A stretch of DNA of 64,000 nt from Mactromeris polynyma (Eukaryota > Mollusca > Bivalvia > Venerida > Mactridae): positions 15,190,001-15,254,000 of the forward strand of contig JASFXZ010000016.1 in assembly GCA_032209605.1 (NCBI GenBank), written 5' to 3'. The first letter of the stretch is position 1; the number at the start of each line of letters is the position of its first letter. Of the stretch, positions 18,901-28,185 are shown piece after piece. Below the pieces are notes generated by a model. It was not told the DNA's origin and searched no databases. It worked only from the letters and a program-made list of their open reading frames with translations. Made by a program: the position numbers and the translations under genes.

Positions 18901-21454
18901 GCTTTGTTACTAGATTTTTATCTTTGTGTTTAATAATACTTTTCTGCACTTCCTTCCTCTTTGGCTCCTTATCATCAGTTTTTGCAAAGAAAGAAATCCG
19001 AGACGCAGTTTTTTCAGAGAAGCTTTTTATTTTTACCACATTACCTCCCCTCCACCCACCTACATTGTTTTGTTTAATTCTGTATTGTTAATTATTCATG
19101 CTTTCTTTGCATATATATATGTATTCTTGATTGGACTAGCTCTGTCCAACTTTATGACACTGTCTTTCTCTCTTTATATATATACTTTTATGGTTAATTT
19201 GATAATACTTTATGTATTTTGATGGACTAGCTCTGTCCAACTTTATGACACTGTCTTTCTCTCTTTATATATATACTTTTATGGTTAATTTGATAATACT
19301 TTATGTATTTTGATTAAAACGTCTGGCATGGGTTACATGTCAGATATAGTCAATTCCACTTCAGTGTTTGTTTTTCTGTTTCATAAATGAACTTCAGAGA
19401 CAAGGACATGCAAATATAAATACCATTAGCGGTTAAAACCTGGTTTAACTTGGGTACACAAAGCCTCTCAGGTATACAGCAATCACTCAAATAAAATGAA
19501 CAGAAGAAATAAGAAAATCCACTCGGAACTTACCAACATACCGAACGGCGAACATCGCTTAGTTCATGATTACAAAATTGTAAACACTTTTCTAAATTTT
19601 ATTTCGCATGTTTACTCGGCCGTCAAACTCACCTGTTGGTACTACGATTGTATCTTTTTCTGGTGGCGTTTTATTAAGTTCCGGTATGTTCCCTTGTGCC
19701 CAGGATTCGTTCGCCCATCTTTCTTCGTTGCAGTAACCATTCCTGTCCGTGCAATTAATGTCTTCATTTGGTTTTATAAGCCATCCAGTTTGTGCGTCGT
19801 ATTCACCAAAGCCCATCTTCATTACGTAGAAAGAGTGGCCGTGCAGATGCACGGGATGTGACCAACCGGCACCAGGCCCGAGATTGGTAAACACCATCTG
19901 AACGAGTCTGTTGGATTGCAGTTTCTGCACGTAAGTACATTTACATATACCGTCATCGCAATCTACTCCACAGGGCGTTTTGATTCCATCAGGTTGTGTC
20001 AGTAATGACACTGTGGGTGGGTCAAATTCCCGGCCATTAACTGACCCAGGGGTGTTACCAGTTGGTCCGGGAAATGCGAAATTAAAAAAGAACTCATCGT
20101 CCACTCTATTCCCAAGTACGGAGTTGTAAGCTTGATTCGGGTCTGTATTATTGACTTTGTCGAATGTGATGCATATTCTGTCATCGTTCGGTGGGTATAG
20201 AGTGTACGGACAATTAAACGTTGGGCATTTGGATTTTGGTGAGCAAGTTTCCACGCGGGTGTTGATAGGATTTTGTGGAGGATCATCACCGGAAAAATCT
20301 GTTAGTTCTAAAACTGCTTCCGCGGCATGGTATTTTAAGTTGCGCAGACTTTCAGGCGTTTCAATGGTTTCCGCCACGAAAAGTATATGTTTACTTGGAG
20401 ACTGAGTGGCGGCTGGGGCTTGCCAGTAAAAGTCATAACGCTCGCCAGGATGAACTATAATGGACTGAACTGGAATTCGGTCTACATTGTATGCATCTGA
20501 TGTTCGGAGCGTCAGTCGAAAGCCACTTATGTAAACTCGCATCGGGTATAATGTCATTGCACCGATAATTCTGAATCTGTACGTTGTTCCTGATACTATC
20601 TTGAACATTTCAAGCGGTGATCCGTTATTTGTGTTATAATTGCTCCAAAAGCGACCTTTTCCATTGACCAGACCTGACTGAAATTCGAATCTGCTAAATT
20701 GACCACCATCTACAGAATAAGTCGTATTAATAACCTCCCCCGTACTAAAATCAAACTGTTGCGAGATCATTCGGTAATAAGCAGTTTCGGCGTCCATCAG
20801 ATGGTTCCAGTCCTGTAGTGCAATAATAATTTCATTGTCTTCAACTATAGGATTTGCCTTTGGTCTTACTATCACAGGTCCATACAAGCCCATGCTTCTT
20901 TGGTCTCCAATATGAGCATGGTACATCGCAGTGCCTGGTGGGTAGGCATTGAATCGATGTACGAATGTCTGTCCTGGTAAAATTGGACACTGGCTTATGA
21001 AAGCTACTCCATCCATCCACGGAGTGTTTCGCTGATGTAGGCCGTGAAAATGCACAGTGACGCTGTCGGTATGAAACGTATTAACGAATGTAATCACGAG
21101 GGGCTGGTCTTCCCATGCTTCAATTCTTGGTCCGGGAAATGTCCCATTGATGGCAATGACTAGTCTTGATGTCGCTCCATCGGCAGTTATAACTCTTGCT
21201 GCTTGTTCCTCTGTTAATTCTCTGTTACGGTTAGCTGTGCCGGTCATACGCAAGACACCATTATCAGGTCGTACAAGCTGCCTCTCCTGCTCAAGTAGCA
21301 TTGTAAGTTTATGTTCTATAACAAACACACACGAGCAAACAGGATCTTCAAAGTTGCATATGCAGTCTGCTCCCTCTTTGGCCGGGGGTTGGACCTTTGG
21401 TTGACACATCACAGAAACCACCAGGGCAAAGAAAACTGTTGCAAAGGGAAACAT
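9813..21454 (-). CDS. Laccase-like multicopper oxidase (secreted)
   Basis: Exon 21454-19633 starts at an ATG placed directly after an acceptor (GTTTTCAG|ATG), implying an upstream 5' UTR exon. It encodes a signal peptide (MFPFATVFFALVVSVMCQ) and 607 residues. Copper motifs are HFHG (H135, H137), YHAHIG (H179, H181) and HPVHLHGHSF from residue 533. The donor CCAACAG|GTGAGT joins in phase to exon 10227-10054, which gives GGYVVVR and HCHIDLHNTNGM (626-637), the type-1 copper motif with axial Met. Its donor GGTG|GTAAGT points to a last exon; the acceptor at 9986 (ATTTTCAG|TTCCTT) fits the phase, but the stop near 9813-9892 is uncertain. Laccases oxidise phenols or iron at the expense of oxygen; in molluscs they are linked to shell, byssus and digestive phenol chemistry. 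The 9.4-kb intron 10228-19632 is almost filled by an antisense retrotransposon. Confidence 0.88.
10230..10923. other. Laccase intron sequence left of the retrotransposon
   Basis: AT-rich intron sequence with no gene or repeat recognised. It forms the left flank of the retrotransposon insertion. Confidence 0.5.
10924..11167 (+). repeat. Split direct repeat A1 of the Ngaro element
   Basis: 244 bp from AACCACATTTTATTGATTGC to AGCTTTTTATTTTTA, repeated at 18793-19035 with about one base of length difference. It marks the left end of the element. Confidence 0.9.
11553..12167 (+). CDS. SGNH-hydrolase-like ORF of the Ngaro element
   Basis: A 204-residue frame. The better start may be the Met at residue 6 (11568). 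It carries the SGNH blocks: ILLLGHSFT near the N-terminus (the nucleophile block, here GHSF instead of GDSL), DIGGND near residue 89 (block III) and DGVHIS near residue 178 (block V, catalytic Asp and His). These hydrolases act on esters of lipids or carbohydrates. The role in YR retrotransposons is unknown. No transmembrane segment is seen. The ORF stands about 1.3 kb upstream of gag, separated by a non-coding stretch with tandem repeats, so it probably needs its own transcript or internal initiation. Confidence 0.82.
   Translation: MCHFIMSNQVNILLLGHSFTKRLQRWCFASNNFNLNFDSDRCRVYWHGISGGKIFSKSHPKSLWTDANLIKDLDIDIVFLDIGGNDLSSETVEPTALVRPMMDFARKLLQMGAKVILFSEITHRDQGESYNNRVDSTNQLLKAACSNVTNIKFWSHSRNNYNKRFLRDYVASDGVHISHRGMPRYYISVRGAVILGRNVLKDMV
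12490..12840 (+). repeat. Tandem repeat inside the Ngaro element (about 60- and 120-bp higher order)
   Basis: Blocks with TGCCACTATTGCTGTGTGCA, GGGGATTTAATATCCA and CGGGATATAAATT recur four to five times. Each ends with a small palindrome (GGATTTAATATCC). They lie between the hydrolase ORF and gag. Confidence 0.75.
13507..14595 (+). CDS. Gag-like protein of the Ngaro element
   Basis: Up to 362 residues; ATG 13555 (MPKATPVTAKGG) is an equally good or better start. The N-terminal third is acidic and low in complexity, and the middle is a putative capsid-like region without a recognised motif. The C-terminus has two zinc-binding clusters: a CCCH-type finger (CWEFQKQGCSKTNCSVLH) followed by a CCHC knuckle, CANCEGKSHGASKC (C-x2-C-x4-H-x4-C). 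These fit RNA packaging in a cytoplasmic particle. The frame overlaps the start of the RT frame by about 260 nt in the +1 frame. Confidence 0.85.
   Translation: MITNSSLECYTFMCFSMPKATPVTAKGGKARESTSTPVNSRLATLLATALSQDESVLAELKSLLAEVPTPEECPTEKDDGTPLSVADDLDGRSDINNRFYDEDIDNLTNAVSDTEEMEDEIRETPVDLPSKNEAKVEIDLGMFTSTVHPVVPNKIITQILDQQYVDLAQLYYANEQHAVTKTVRKTQLGTFMSIQTPPQKRINNIMSWSRAFQVYAHIYSTKYQEEGPQLFQYMSLIQTMAQTCPNWQSYDEKFRQFKAINTVPWCKLHVETYLFCDMAKQTFRSQSQPKQTSPRGKVPTNIMFRKGYCWEFQKQGCSKTNCSVLHQCANCEGKSHGASKCFKPMGSSKQPNNYQKPFTKKD
14333..16177 (+). CDS. Reverse transcriptase-RNase H of the Ngaro element
   Basis: A 614-residue frame. RT motifs include YRLIHDLSF, ADIEDAFRIIPI (first catalytic Asp), LPMGASSS and HIIDDFIFVG, where IIDD replaces the YxDD box. 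An RNase H domain follows: LHSDAAST, NILELYPIALA and CDNLSAV hold the Asp-Glu-Asp catalytic set. This RNase H style and order are those of DIRS/Ngaro elements. The frame lies +1 relative to gag and overlaps it by about 260 nt, so translation may use frameshifting or reinitiation. It ends inside the recombinase frame. Confidence 0.92.
   Translation: MIWLNRLFVPNPNPNKPVPEEKSQLTSCLEKVTAGSSRNKVALKPIVPSCTSVPTVRVNPTVPVNVLNQWVPPSNQTTIRNLSPKKTNFNVPSPICPTTLGSYLEGYDQYSHLINGFSYGFPLGCVGKSQPRTVHNHPSVATHIDFVSNKIESEIVLKRIRGPYNVAPLHDFVCSPLGVVPKKVQNTYRLIHDLSFSRGAPSVNSLIPKEHATVFLETFDHVANLVLRAGKHSLIAKADIEDAFRIIPISPLDYHKLGFLFKSQFYFETVLPMGASSSVQLFESFSKSIQWILQNKFHVDKVSHIIDDFIFVGAPNSNECLNSLNTFLSLSKSIGIPIKHSKTVLPTTRVEVHGITIDSSTMMATLPLDKIETLRKILSYNMKRRRVTLKELQSILGHLNFACKVIKPGRCFLRRLYDLTIGKVYGHHFIKLSAECRADLRLWYTFLQSYNGCTLLTNDRFISSITLKLHSDAASTKGFACTYSNFWTYGEFPTDTKHHINILELYPIALAVAMFGHMWQNKNICFVCDNLSAVYCLNKQTSKDVIMMNLIRIIVSKALEFNFCFTSKHISTFNNTICDKLSRFQVKEALLLAPYLDSVPTAIPWAMSPRKLLR
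16144..17085 (+). CDS. Tyrosine recombinase (integrase) of the Ngaro element
   Basis: 313 codons open. The catalytic fold is recognisable: Arg I in YHGFFRLGEL, the beta-hairpin Lys near HHKTQRSG, box II HSFRIGACT (H-x-x-R), GRWKS and the nucleophile Tyr in AYKRYIR. The N-terminal SAM-like DNA-binding part contains LAEKTRVAYTRYWNKF. The enzyme integrates a circular DNA intermediate without target duplication. The frame overlaps the RT frame by 34 nt in the -1 frame and has no ATG near its beginning (first internal Met at about 16441), so a -1 ribosomal frameshift or a non-AUG start is expected. Confidence 0.92.
   Translation: MGDVSQEVVALRNTILRSSLAEKTRVAYTRYWNKFKDFVVSNAGLFVFPSSSNHVSLFVAQLFQSGLAPSTISSHLSAISYFHQIAGYKDPCNQFLIRRMLLGCRKLKLVQDTRLPLLSHHIAKLINAVDKLHVDNRYQKLLTRAIILIAYHGFFRLGELLPSRLDGSQKVVQFKHVQLSVSSVHIQLQHHKTQRSGKPISIIISSEPKLCPVQAIKHYLVCRGDKEGPLFISSTAVPITLARFRGIFNALLDLNSMPRSQYKLHSFRIGACTQAILSGIPEQTIMQLGRWKSRAYKRYIRVPHLSMSNNNIS
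17086..18594 (+). other. 3' non-coding region of the Ngaro element
   Basis: No ORF of note between the recombinase stop and B1. It contains the hairpin-bearing tandem repeats at 17403-17760 and a diverged motif near 18240. Confidence 0.6.
17403..17760 (+). repeat. About 140-bp tandem repeat with a conserved hairpin, three copies
   Basis: GTAGGTATCGGGGTGTGCCTAC starts at 17403, 17542 and 17684 (periods 139 and 142), with GTAGG pairing CCTAC as a stem around GGGGTGT. Each is followed by TTGTGCCATTTAACCCACTG-like sequence. A fourth, weaker copy of the loop (TTGGGGTGTGTCTATTCC) lies near 18240. This is the 3' region of the element RNA. Confidence 0.8.
18595..18792 (+). repeat. Split direct repeat B1
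   Basis: 198 bp from TGGACTAGCTCTGTCCAACT to CATGCAAATATAAA, read as identical to 19223-19420. Confidence 0.92.
18793..19035 (+). repeat. Split direct repeat A2
   Basis: Second copy of A1, joined directly to the end of B1. Confidence 0.92.
19132..19222 (+). repeat. 91-bp tandem duplication of the start of B2
   Basis: The first about 90 bp of the B repeat occur here and again at once at 19223, so B2 is partly duplicated head to tail. B1 lacks this. Confidence 0.88.
19223..19420 (+). repeat. Split direct repeat B2, right end of the Ngaro element
   Basis: Identical by eye to B1; element end CAAATATAAA is followed by laccase intron sequence. Confidence 0.9.
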
Positions 21455-21496
21455 CTGAAAACATTGAAAATGATTTACTTGGGTCCCTGGCACCAA

Positions 21497-23276
21497 TTCA
21501 ATAGATTTAGGTATGATTTTGATCGTACTCTAATATCATAAAGCCCCTTAGTTTTTCGTCGTGATGTTTTCGCAAAATTCTAATTATGAACTAATTCGCG
21601 ACACCTAATTCAAATTTAAGCTATTGACTATTTGTTTTTTTAAAATGTTTTTGATAAATAAAATTGATAACATATTATCAGGAAGCAAACGTGTTATATA
21701 TTACGTAATTATCTGATATAAACATCCTCAAATATTAATCATGATTGCGTATGTATTATGTTCCTTGATGTATTTGGTAATTGGTTTAGTACCGTCCCAC
21801 AGTTCGTGTCTTATCGCAAAATCTCGCGGAAGAACGTCATCAGGCTTCCGCAGAAGAATGTTGAGATATAGAATATGTTTGTGCGAAAGCCAACTGACTG
21901 GTATACAGAATTTCGTTGGTTCTACACAAATGCCTTTCTATGCCTAAAATGCTAGAAAGGGCATATGGGACCGTCATCCAATTTAATACAGTCAATCTTG
22001 CTTATGCGACCACGTGTCTTATGCGGCCATTTGCATTAAGCAACCACTTTGAAAACCTCCCGACAATGTTCGCTATATCTTTACGTTTTGCTAAGCGACT
22101 TTTGTTTCGAAAGAGGCTACAATATCATAAATGTATAATACATTTTGATAAATCAGTACAGCCTGACAGTGATCTCTTCTTACAGTTCTCGGAGTTTCTG
22201 TAGTATAGCGTAATTGAATGACTGGCAGTCGTAACATTTAGCCATTTTTTATGTTGTACAACACATGTTAAGCTTCAGATTACAACAAATTTGCATACTT
22301 CAAGTTGCGCCGATTACTTTTATTACAGCTATTAAAACAATCAAAACATAAATAATAAAACTTAGTATATGTAAAGTATTAGATAAAACACAGTAGTATA
22401 CCCATAAATTGTGTTTTATCTGGGGACAAATTTAGGTCCTTGTTTTATATATGTTGTGCAGATTATTTGTCTAAATAATTGTAACATCTGTTTTACAATA
22501 TTAATACGATTAATATCATAATTTTCGCATTTAAATATAAAGTTAAACAATATCATTATAAAAAAAATATATTTATTGTAATCGAGTTATACTGTCTTAA
22601 ATGTCACACCACTACAGATTAAAAAAGTCAATCTATTGTCAGTCTAATAATTTATTTCAATGCTATTCTATAAAAAATCACATTTCCCTCAAATTCTGCC
22701 ATATAAAGCGCACAATAACTGGTAATTAACAGCTTGTATAATCTCTGCTTCCGGCTTTATCACTTCAATCAGATATCATGCTGCGCACGCACTGTTGGAT
22801 ACCGCGTACATGGAAATATACAGTGTATCCGAAATTATAGCAAAACACTGGATTTTTTTTACAAATATCGTTAAAAAGGACAGCATAATAGAGTACCCAC
22901 ATTCAATCTAAAACGTGCGGTCGAAAGTACACATTTTGAACTCTTATATATCTCTGCACACATTATCTACCTATATTGGAAAGTATTTAAATCCAAAGAT
23001 ATTGTTTAAGCCCCTTCCTATTTCAATGTAAAAATGGTGATCTTAAAAACCTCAAAAAAGACAATGAAGTAGAAATCACAGCAACATAATATTTACACCA
23101 TCATAAAGTGAAAGGTTTGATCTCTAACATTTGTTTGCACACGAAAGATACCTTTAATTTTAATTTATCGCAGTTTGAAGATATTTTCCTTCTATAATTC
23201 TATAGGAAGTAGGTCGAACCGCAGTGACACGAAAGTTGGGTATGAATGGATTCTCTTCAGTGACATTAAATAATTT
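21497..23276. other. Laccase upstream region; no further exon recognised
   Basis: Should contain the laccase 5' UTR exon and promoter, but I cannot place them. A fragment of the P1 palindromic family is at about 22205-22310. At 22115-22180 is a stretch shared with 53990-54035, the end of repeat family R3. Confidence 0.45.
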
Positions 23277-24190
23277 ATGAACAGTAAAAAACATCAGAAT
23301 GAGAATAAATTGAAAAGCAGCAATGTATTGAAATGGCTAAAGGGGAAGGACAAAGCAGTCAAAACAATCAGTGACAAACCAGCTTTCAGTGTTCGAAGTG
23401 TACTTCAATTCTTTTTAGCTCAGAGTGAACATTACTATGTGTGTAACCAAATTTCAAAAGAAATACAAAGTCACCTAATGACAAAATAGTCCGATACCAA
23501 AACACAACTCACATCTGTGCAGGACATTTACATCGCTGTATCTAAAGCAGAGTTCCTTGACAGAGAGTTGCTTCTTCATGTGACAATTAAAGAAGACGAC
23601 ATTGAAACAATCCATCATGCGTATAAAAATTAGTTTTCAGAATACGAATGGAAAAGTTTCGTTACTTTGAAAAACTTTTTAAATCACATAATCTCAATTT
23701 ATCATTAGAAACGTAGGAAGGAATGGTTTTAAAGAAAGCATTATTCTTTGAAAATCTTTTCAAAGCAAATATTGTTACAAAAATATTGGTCGACGACTCA
23801 AAGAATGAAATAATACACAGAGTGAAGCGGAAAGAACTGACAGGTGGAAAGATAGTGTATGTTTGGCTGGGAAACGTGTGCATCGTCCGTCCGTCCGTCC
23901 GTCCTGGAGATACAGATTGTTGATGCTATTCCCGACCAATCCATTGTCAACTATTTATTCTGCGTGGACTGTACAAAACGATGTTATCACATGCCTTCAG
24001 TTCATGTATATATTGAAATTTAAGATGGAAAGAAAGATTGCATTCATGATTTGATAACAACAGTAAGATTCTTTGTGGAAAGAGAACTTGAAGAAATGTG
24101 TGCTGAAATAGTATTCTTTCCATGCAATACCATCAATAATTTCATCGATAGTGATGATGAATATCTAAGAGTCAAATATCTAGTGTTTAT
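23277..24190 (+). pseudogene. Unassigned coding remnant, several frames
   Basis: Protein-like stretches follow each other on the plus strand but switch frame or meet stops: 23277-23489 (starts MNSKKHQNENKLK), about 23500-23630 (contains IYIAVSKAEFLDRELLLHV), 23723-23880 (KALFFENLFKANIVTK) and about 24050-24190 (FFVERELEEMCAEIVFF). A GTCC microsatellite interrupts at 23885-23905. Lys-, Glu- and Phe-rich composition and the lack of splice sites argue for a decayed single gene, perhaps from a mobile element. I do not recognise the family. Confidence 0.4.
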
Positions 24191-24450
24191 ATAACGGATT
24201 AACACACCCAAACAGTCAAATATCTAGTGTTTATATAACGGATTAACACACCCAAACAGTCAAATATCTAGTGTTTATATAACGGATTAACACACCCAAA
24301 CAGTCAAATATCTAGTGTTTATATAACGGATTAACACACCCAAACAGTCAAATATCTAGTGTTTATATAACGGATTAACACACACAAACAGTCAAATATC
24401 TAGTGTTTATACATGTATAACGGATTAACACACACAAATATCTAGTGTTT
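24172..24450. repeat. 44-bp tandem repeat, about 6 copies
   Basis: Unit GTCAAATATCTAGTGTTTAT followed by ATAACGGATTAACACACCC and AAACA, five near-identical copies and a degenerate sixth. It is unrelated in sequence to the 44-bp repeat at 215-628. Confidence 0.92.
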
Positions 24451-24479
24451 AAATAGCAATAAATCGCACAATGCATCCG

Positions 24480-25436
24480 TTAGTAAAGGTTTTTAAATCA
24501 AGATTCACCCTAATAATTTACGTACTATTGCCTTGTTTGCACAACATACACGCATTGTGACGTCCGGTTGTGAAGCATGTAGCTGGCAATACACATGAAA
24601 CACTTAAGCTAAAAATAAATTCGACGTCTACACAACTGAAACCGAAACTACAAATCCGACTTGTATAAAATAAGATTTTCCTTCAATCCTTGTGATTTCT
24701 TTACATTTAGCCAGCATTCAAACTCGATATATTGAGTGGCGTTTGCCATGGTCACTGATTTTAATCCGTTAGCAAATATAAATATCAGTCATCGTATTGC
24801 ACATGTGTATGCACAAAGAAATTTGATACGATAAACTATTTTTAACATTACGTAACTATATAAAAACAAGTTAGAAGCAAGTCCATTATGAAAATCCGCC
24901 GGTAACATAGCAACACTAACAAAAGGCATTGGTCCAGTAGGCTTGTTCTGTTAGCTGACAATTTGAAATACAATATTGTAGACAAAACTAGATCTATACA
25001 AATTGCATACGCCACTAGTCCTAGATACTCACCTTGTTTAGCAAGACTAAACTCCGTTGTTTACCATGACTTTTTATACTCCATGACAGGCATATTAAAT
25101 ATGAGTAAAATGACCGTTTGTGCCCAGTACGTACCATTGCCCGGAACATATGGGTCATCGCATATTCCGTCATCTTAATGAAGGTAAATTCAGAGAGTTT
25201 AAATTCTTAAGAATATGTGCAATGCGTTTGTCTTGTAGGTGAAAATTCTCTATGCTCTGTAGCAAACTGATTACCTAAACCGCTACATTCATATTAATAT
25301 TTAATAATTGCAAAGAAATAGTTATACTCACTTTTCGTGTAGATGTCCCGCGCGTCACCAAACAAACAAATTATAGATTGAAACTCGGGCGTTACAGCCC
25401 GGCCAGTTGACGCATGCGCATTTACGCATTTTTGTA
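24480..25436. other. No supported gene
   Basis: AT-rich. A minus-strand open stretch at about 25030-25180 ends in a good donor (AACAAG|GTGAGT) but shows no recognisable protein. Confidence 0.35.
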
Positions 25437-26565
25437 TACGAGGGGTGTTCAAAAAGCTCTTGGAAAAATGCTTTATTAATATTAAGACTTGGGAATGTCA
25501 TGAAAATTTAACTTCATATTGGTCAGGATATTGTGTTTTGTGCACAATAATAATAAGTCTTATTAAGAACAAATACGGCTAATACGGTCTCCATGGCAGC
25601 GTCCAAATTTAAAGAAAAAGCTTGCATTTCATTGACAAAGATGGGCATCTTGTTCGCTTAAAATTCAAGGTATCCGCATCAAATTTACCATCAAAAACGC
25701 TTCATACCTCGACACGAGGATCGTGGCATCAAATATAAGATAGGACATCAAACAATCGTTAGGGGCCAGTTTATTCAGGTCGTCTCCAGAGAAGTTTAAA
25801 GTCAGCCAATCTTCCAAAAAGCAGATGTTCATGGTCATTTTAATGTCAATGGTGTGATCCCAAGTCAGGTAGCAGCAAACAATTACAGCCCAGTATTTTG
25901 ATAATTATTTGTCTGAACATACGAATTTGACTATGGATGACAATTAACAGTTAAAATATGCTCTGTGATAGAATATACAAATGTCCAAAAGGATGCATCC
26001 AAATATTTTAGACAGGTCCTGAATCGGAATTTCATGAGAGCGATGAGGATAAAGCGATAAGCGGAGCTTACAGTCATGATCATACACCAGGACAACGCAC
26101 AAGTCTGTGCATCTGTCAAAGCGACCCTGTGAATGGCAAACGGCCGTTTAAAGCGCTTGAGCATGCACCGTATAGCTCGGTTATACCACTGCGACCTCTT
26201 CTTGTTTTGCCATGCAGAAGAGTATTCTGAGAGGACAAGACTTGGATGATATCAGCGAGTTGCCACACCAAGTTCAGTTGGCAATTTCATCTGCATCTTG
26301 TTACCTTTCGTAGGTAGATAGATGCAATTAGTGTATAATGTTCCGTGTGCAGTATTTTGAAAAGGACTGAGCATTCCAATCGACGTTGAATGTCTGACTT
26401 TATGACGACGTCAAGATGTCCCGATGACGTAGGCCCGAGGTACGGCAGTTGTTCCTTAGTAAACATTCATAGTTTAAATTTTAATTGTATCTGAAGTCAT
26501 TTGTAATTTGTTATGATCTTCATGTGCGTGATGTATTTTCGCGAACCTTTTGAACACCCCTTATA
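25437..26565 (+). mobile_element. Decayed mariner-like transposon, nearly full length
   Basis: Left terminus TACGAGGGGTGTTCAAAAAG and inverted right terminus CTTTTGAACACCCCTTA bracket about 1.1 kb. In between, broken by stops and frame changes, are mariner transposase signatures: a piece resembling the region before the second catalytic Asp (near 25800-25880), HQDNAQVCASVKATL near 26090 (the HDNA block with the second catalytic Asp), and a degraded PYSPDLAP-like block followed by CDLFLFCHAEEY near 26190-26220. It is clearly inactive. Its 3' part matches 1-749. Confidence 0.75.
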
Positions 26566-27417
26566 TTATGCACATAATCTTACCCTTTGTTGTAAGATAA
26601 TGTATGTTGTGCATGAATCGTGAAGCGATATCGATATCCTAATAAATAAACTGCACGTACTACAACATTCGCGTAATATCATTCAAGGCTGTATCGGCCC
26701 CCACCTGAACTTAAACTATTTGAACAGGTTGCATGAGCTTGCGGTTGTTTAGGTGTTTAACCGATGCGTAACAAAGTCATATAGATGCAGATTTTATGAG
26801 ATGAACTTATCGTGTCATTAAATATAATTCTCATGTATGAATATCATATATAAATCTGGTTTACTAAGTGATAAATTATTTTAGTAAACCAAATTAAGTT
26901 TATAGGGACACATACATGTACGCTTTTATCGTAAGCAAACCTGCACATATCTTCCTGGTTTGAAATGTTTCAAGAGAGCGATATTTTGTAAAATAATGTG
27001 CACTGTTTATAACTGGATTCTCCCAAATAATTGTTTTTGCCTGTGTTCTCGATGTTAGATCGTCCTTCCTTTTATTCATTTTGTTCATGGGAGGAAATTA
27101 TTGTTTAAGTGATGTTTAAACAATGTATTTAAAAAAACGTAAATATCATGCATACATTTTAAAGAAAATGTTTACATTTCTTTACTTATATGCAGCTTTT
27201 TTCTGAATTTAAAATATTTAGTTTAAGCATGTATAAAATGACCCTGATAAGACAGGTCCATGATAATAGTATATATAGATCCGAGATAAATATTTGTAAG
27301 GATTTATTTTTCAACATGTTGCACAAAACAATATTGCATTTAACATACCGGAAGGCATAATTCTATCTAGATCTACGCTCTTTATCTTTTTTTAAATCTG
27401 TGCAATCTTTGTAAGTT
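26190..27417. repeat. Duplicated segment, copy B
   Basis: Partner of 1-2659. It lacks the foldback insertion and holds only about 1.5 units of the 44-bp array, so it shows the ancestral state. Homology stops at 27417. Confidence 0.8.
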
Positions 27418-27439
27418 CAACGACAGATCTAAGGCTGCG

Positions 27440-27650
27440 AGGCCGTTATGTAGCGAAACTTCTAATTGTGATTAATTGGAGTGCAGTCCTGTGCTGTTCA
27501 CCAAACATCTCTTGTATGGCTTTGTTTAGTACACCCTCTATTTCTACGTTTTGCGTCGTGCCACTGTGAACTATGTGGGCTGGTGTGGCGATTTCAGACA
27601 ATCCTCGTTTAAAATTATCAGCGGTTGTTTTATTGTGACATAAACTTTTT
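27440..27650 (-). pseudogene. Unassigned coding stretch, minus strand
   Basis: An uninterrupted minus-strand frame of about 65 codons without a start codon reads like real protein (for example GLSEIATPAHIVHSGTTQN and EMFGEQHRTALQ). No clear splice sites. It may belong with the other minus-strand remnants up to 31208. Family unknown. Confidence 0.35.
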
Positions 27651-27984
27651 TATTAGAAGGGTGGTGTTATGTAAATGATGAAAACGATGTTAGTTTTAGT
27701 TTATAAATTAGTCTGAACCATAACAAACGTTTGTACTTCGTTTATGTATTACAATACGGCAATTACACCCATACAACGACGAATTGAAGACACACAATGC
27801 TAGACCATTTTTGTAGAAAATCATTTCCAATACGTCAGAATATCTATTTAAAGTCAGTTTCTACTTTCGTTTTGATGTCTATAAATAGGTTACTTTCGGT
27901 TAAGAAATTCATCAATATCAAAGAAAGTTGTTTTGTGAAGTAAAATACAATTCTGGTGGTTTGAACATATTATATTACTTCATA

Positions 27985-28185
27985 CTACAGTCAAACCTGT
28001 CTGTAAAGACCACCCATGGGAACAGAAAAATGTAGTCTTTGTTTACAGGTGGTCTCTATTAACAGATTAAATATCATTGAAAATGGTCTGATGGGAGATA
28101 AATTGGTGGTCTTTGCAGACAGGTTTTGCAATAGTGGTCTTTATTCGCAGGTGGTCTTTAACACAGGTTTTACTGTACATGCATC
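27985..28185. mobile_element. Short TIR element (ACAGTCAAACCT family)
   Basis: Termini ACAGTCAAACCTGTCTGTAA and CACAGGTTTTACTGTA are inverted repeats. Internal GTGGTCTTT blocks recur. Non-coding; about 200 bp. Confidence 0.7.

Larger units (their letters stand above)
10924..19420 (+). mobile_element. Ngaro-type tyrosine recombinase retrotransposon, apparently full length (8.5 kb)
   Basis: Layout is A1 (10924-11167), ORFs, B1 (18595-18792), A2 (18793-19035), B2 (19223-19420): the split direct repeats of the Ngaro/PAT class of YR retroelements. Encoded in order are an SGNH-hydrolase-like protein, a zinc-finger gag, RT-RNase H, and a tyrosine recombinase in a frame overlapping RT. No methyltransferase domain (typical of DIRS-like elements) is seen, which favours Ngaro; an SGNH hydrolase is also known from Ngaro elements. 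No target duplication is visible at the flanks, as expected for recombinase-mediated insertion. B1 and B2 are identical by eye and all ORFs are open, so the copy is probably recent and possibly active. It is antisense to the host laccase gene. Confidence 0.92.

Noticed and set aside
18926..19222. 98-codon plus frame over A2
   Set aside because: Low-complexity hydrophobic translation of the terminal repeats.
10924..19420. DIRS-like rather than Ngaro-type element
   Set aside because: Repeats are split direct (A1, B1, A2, B2), not inverted with an internal complementary region, and no methyltransferase domain is encoded.
19999..20460. Short frames antisense or out of frame to the laccase exon
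   Set aside because: Shadows of the laccase coding sequence.
24172..24450. CRISPR-like array
   Set aside because: Head-to-tail identical 44-bp units, no spacers.
25030..25180. Possible minus-strand exon ending in AACAAG|GTGAGT
   Set aside because: Only the donor is good; the translation shows no family features and no acceptor could be placed.
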